Shown here: one piece after another, positions 61,555 through 64,000 of the stretch
Layout: every line of letters starts with the position of its first letter
How positions within the stretch are numbered: position 1 is the stretch's first letter
Program-made: the position numbers and the translations under genes
Assembly: GCA_902364645.1 (NCBI GenBank)
Contig: CABJEP010000001.1
Span: 178,375-242,374, forward strand
DNA length: 64,000 nucleotides
Reading direction: 5' to 3'
Origin: Coriobacteriaceae bacterium
Lineage (GTDB): Bacteria; Actinomycetota; Coriobacteriia; Coriobacteriales; Coriobacteriaceae
Notes under the pieces: generated by a model
What the model was told of the DNA's origin: nothing
The model's input: the letters and a program-made list of their open reading frames with translations, nothing else
Databases searched by the model: none

Positions 61555-62076
61555 CTAGGCTGCCTTCTGCTCGGAGACCTGCTGGATCGAACGAGCGAGA
61601 CCAGAGGAAACGCCGTTGACGCAGACAGCGATGTCGCGAGCGAAACCGGAGATGAGACCGGCGATCTGGCCGAGAAGCTGATCCTTGGTGGGCAGCTCGG
61701 CGATAGCCTTAACATCATCAGCGGAAACGGCCTTGCCGTCGGAGATACCGCCCTTGATCTCAAGGACGCCCTTGGACTTAGCAGAGAAGTCCTTAAGGGC
61801 CTTAGCGGCCTCGACCGGCTCGGTCTCGTAGAACACATAAGCGACGGGGCCGGCGAGGATCTCGTCGAGCTCGGGCTGCTCCTGGTTCTTGAGAGCGATC
61901 TTGACCAGGTTGTTCTTGTAGACCTTCATCTCGGCGCCGCACTCGCGAAGCTGATGACGCAGCTCCTGAGCCTGCTTAACCGTCAGACCGTTGTAGTTGA
62001 CGACGAACAGACCGGCGTTCTCGGCGATACGGGACTCGATCTCTGCAACCTTGTCGATTTTGTACTGCTGGGGCAT
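61555..62076 (-). CDS. rplJ: 50S ribosomal protein L10
   Basis: 173 residues. MPQQYKIDKVAEIESRI, LFVVNYNGLTVKQAQELRHQ and a C-terminal L12-binding helix are typical. L10 anchors L7/L12 dimers and represses its own mRNA by binding the leader. No rplA/rplK lies upstream here; an aminotransferase gene is there instead. Confidence 0.96.
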   Translation of the reverse strand: MPQQYKIDKVAEIESRIAENAGLFVVNYNGLTVKQAQELRHQLRECGAEMKVYKNNLVKIALKNQEQPELDEILAGPVAYVFYETEPVEAAKALKDFSAKSKGVLEIKGGISDGKAVSADDVKAIAELPTKDQLLGQIAGLISGFARDIAVCVNGVSSGLARSIQQVSEQKAA

Positions 62077-62109
62077 GAATTACACCTCCTCGAATTCTTT
62101 CCGGGCACG

Positions 62110-62290
62110 GTCCGCCACAAGGACGTGACGGGGGCATGTCCAAAAAGAAAGCCCCCGCGCTGCATGAGCGACGGGGGCGAGAAGACATATCTACTCGACC
62201 ACCTCGGCTGGCGGGATATCCCATTAAGCTCGCGGGCGATGCCCGTTTGCGCCGGCTGTCTCTGGCAGCGGATTCGTGCGTGAACCGAAA
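62110..62290 (-). ncRNA. L10-type ribosomal protein leader with terminator-like stem
   Basis: On the minus strand this region reads GCCAGCCGAGGTGGTCG (around 62195-62212), which resembles the L10-binding kink-turn core of known L10 leaders. It ends in a G+C-rich stem (GCCCCCG at 62151-62157 with CGGGGGC at 62172-62178, plus CGCT/AGCG) followed by TTTCTTTTT. That is an attenuator placed just before rplJ. The match is by eye. Confidence 0.6.
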
Positions 62291-62356
62291 GTATTATGGC
62301 GGGGACCCCGGCGTCGGTCAACGGGCGCGAGGATTCGTACACAAACCCTGCATACG

Positions 62357-62483
62357 CTCCGGTCCGAGGGGCCGGGTTGAGATTTTCGCTCGGTCAAGTC
62401 CTGGCTCGCACGAAGAGCACATTAAGTGCTCTTCGGCTCGTGCGGAATCTACGAAAATCTCAACCCGGCCCCTCGGACCGGAG
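62357..62483. repeat. Nested hairpin element, copy C (32-bp perfect arms)
   Basis: The left arm 62357-62388 and right arm 62452-62483 are exact inverse complements over 32 bp. The 63-base tip shares AGTCCTG, AGAGCACATTAAGTGCTCT and TCGTGCGGAA with copies A and B. It lies between the aminotransferase gene and the L10 leader. The remaining gap sequence shows no gene. Confidence 0.92.
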
Positions 62484-62579
62484 CTGCGGTAACTTTGCTG
62501 CGAATCCTCGTGTCCGTTGAGCGACGTGCCCCACTCATAATGCTTGGGTCGGTGGGCTGATGTGTTGCATCCCTGAGGG

Positions 62580-63716
62580 CTAAAAGGTTGAAATGAAGGT
62601 GGACAGGCGGTGGAGGCCTTCGTCTAGGTCTTTGTCGGAGACGCAGTAGCTTAGGCGGATATGACCTTCGGTGCCGAAGCAGTCGCCCGGGACTAGGGCT
62701 ACGTTTGCCTCTTCGATGGCTTTGATGCAGAAGGCTTCGCTGGTTAGGCCAAACTTTTTGATGCTCGGGAAGGCGTAGAAGGCGCCTGCCGGTTCCACTA
62801 CGTCGAGGCCCATGGCGTCTAAGGCTGCGAGTACGCGTTCGCGGCGGGCTCGGTAGACTTTGAGCATGGGGGTTGGGTCGACAGTCAGGGCTCGGGCTGC
62901 GGCGTCCATCTCGAAGGAGACGGCGCTCGATACTAGGTATTGGTGAGCTTTTGCGATCTCGGCGATGACGGGTGCCGCTGCCGCGAGCCAACCCAGGCGC
63001 CAGCCGGTCATGGCCCAGGGCTTGGAGAAGCTCTCGATGACGACCGTCTGCTCGCGCAGCTCCGGGCGTCGCTGGGCGAAGCGCTCGTAGCCGTCCACAT
63101 AGACGAGGCGGTTGTATACGTCGTCGCAGACTACGTAGATGCCCGCCTGGTCTGCCACGCGCGCCACGGCGTCGAGCGACGCCGTATTGAGGATGCAACC
63201 CGTAGGATTGTTGGGCGAGCAGATGACGATGGCCTTGGTCGCCGGCGTAACGCAAGCGCGCAGCGCTTCCTCATCGATCTGGAATTGCGCAGGCTCCGTA
63301 TCCAAAAAGACCGCCTTGGCGTGGTTGGCCACGACGATGCTTTCGTACAGGCCAAAGGCCGGCGTGGGGATAATGACCTCGTCGCCGGGGTTGAGCATAG
63401 CCATGAATGTTGCCGACAGGGCCTCGGTCGCGCCATCAGTCAGGATGACCTCGTCGGCCGAAAACGCAAGGCCCGCGTCCCCCATGTAGGCAGATAACGC
63501 CTCGCGCAGGGCGGGGCGACCGTTGTTCGGCGGATAGTGCGTGTCACCGCGGTCCAGTGCGGCGGTCACCTCGGCGCTAATCACATCGGGCGTGGGAAAA
63601 TCGGGCTCGCCGAGCGCGAGCGCGATGCACCCCGGATGCTGGGCGGCGAGCGCGTTGATCCGGCGGATACCGGAGGGCTTGAGCGTGGCAAGCGAGGTAT
63701 TCATGGGCAGACGCAT
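62580..63716 (-). CDS. PLP-dependent aminotransferase, class I/II (fold type I)
   Basis: 378 residues. LALGEPDFPTPDVI, ICSPNNPTGCILN and the PLP lysine in VIESFSKPWAMTGWRLGW are visible, with a C-terminal Arg in GHIRLSYCVS. This is the aspartate/aromatic aminotransferase (AspC/AraT/PatA-like) group. It transfers amino groups between an amino acid and a 2-oxoacid; the exact substrates are unknown. Start ATG 63716 has AAAGGAACG upstream. It stands alone between the divergent gene and the rplJ operon. Confidence 0.88.
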   Translation of the reverse strand: MRLPMNTSLATLKPSGIRRINALAAQHPGCIALALGEPDFPTPDVISAEVTAALDRGDTHYPPNNGRPALREALSAYMGDAGLAFSADEVILTDGATEALSATFMAMLNPGDEVIIPTPAFGLYESIVVANHAKAVFLDTEPAQFQIDEEALRACVTPATKAIVICSPNNPTGCILNTASLDAVARVADQAGIYVVCDDVYNRLVYVDGYERFAQRRPELREQTVVIESFSKPWAMTGWRLGWLAAAAPVIAEIAKAHQYLVSSAVSFEMDAAARALTVDPTPMLKVYRARRERVLAALDAMGLDVVEPAGAFYAFPSIKKFGLTSEAFCIKAIEEANVALVPGDCFGTEGHIRLSYCVSDKDLDEGLHRLSTFISTF

Positions 63717-63809
63717 GGCGTTCCTTTCGTAAGGGTTGCACTAGGATAGCGCGGCGAGGCGCCGTCAGACGGTGTAACCTAAACGGAAACGAGCCGGAAA
63801 GGAGATGGC

Positions 63810-64000
63810 ATGGAGACGACCGCGCGCGGCGATGTACCAAAAACGCTGCAAACCATTGCGTATATCAGCATTCCCAATAGCGCCGATCTTGAGTTTTTGC
63901 TTTGGGACCTGCAGGATGCCATCGCCGCCTATGCACAGCTTTCCGGCACTACACTCCCCCTCCCAGTCGACTTGAAGGCAAATGACGCCGGCAGCGTTGC
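63810..64000 (+). CDS. Unidentified protein, 5' part only
   Basis: Starts at ATG 63810 with AAAGGAGATGGC upstream and runs off the right edge after 63 codons. The visible product begins METTARGDVPKTLQTIAYIS and continues with a helix-rich acidic stretch (SADLEFLLWDLQDAIAAYAQ). I recognise no family. It is divergent from the aminotransferase; their starts are 93 bp apart and probably share a promoter region. Confidence 0.6.
   Translation, partial: METTARGDVPKTLQTIAYISIPNSADLEFLLWDLQDAIAAYAQLSGTTLPLPVDLKANDAGSV

Overview
The window is about 60% G+C with very tight gene packing. It reads as a chromosomal segment of a gut-type Coriobacteriia actinobacterium. Collinsella is my best guess; this is inference from gene content and style, not from a marker comparison. 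Most genes lie on the minus strand.

Left end (1-10005): an anaerobic purine/selenium-type catabolic island. It holds a molybdenum hydroxylase (partial at the edge), a polyferredoxin, YgfK, SsnA and an NCS2 purine permease, with a divergent YheO-type regulator and a RidA deaminase. The expected job is purine uptake and redox/deamination catabolism.

10384-16660: a plus-strand pair (U32 peptidase, RluA-type pseudouridine synthase), then a minus-strand oxidoreductase/DeoR pair. Repeat-rich intergenic DNA and a DegV remnant follow.

16777-24272: one sugar operon. Order of transcription is a LevR-type regulator, mannose-family PTS EIIB-EIIC-EIID-EIIA, a cytoplasmic GH172 (DUF2961) glycosidase, and a ROK kinase. 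Next come a wrecked IS3 transposase and a truncated, frameshifted mtnN pseudogene.

26041-31820: a partial S10 ribosomal protein operon, rplC to rplX. It ends in a terminator instead of continuing to rplE, and rpsJ is instead at the end of the str operon. 32289-35468: a histidine phosphatase, a CDF transporter and an orphan PTS EIIC. 35509-44686: a complete FASII/acetyl-CoA carboxylase operon (fabH-acpP-fabK-fabD-fabG-fabF-accB-fabZ-accC-accDA, with AccD and AccA fused), divergent from birA. Two copies of a 16-bp operator-like palindrome lie between them. 45754-49168: rpsL-rpsG-fusA-rpsJ. 49438-50983: an ECF sigma factor with an overlapping membrane partner. 51369-59345: rpoB-rpoC. 59854-62076: galU, and rplJ-rplL with an L10-type leader. 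The right end has an aminotransferase and a partial divergent gene.

The most unusual content is intergenic. Three copies of a nested hairpin element (32089-32253, 51138-51274, 62357-62483) share a conserved 63-67 nt tip but have unrelated, perfectly self-complementary arms of 49, 35 and 32 bp. Two further arrays (13620-13836, 59608-59780) each carry three tandem palindromic units with conserved arms and variable centres. A 21-bp motif recurs upstream of rpsL and rplC and inside the rplW-rplB gap.
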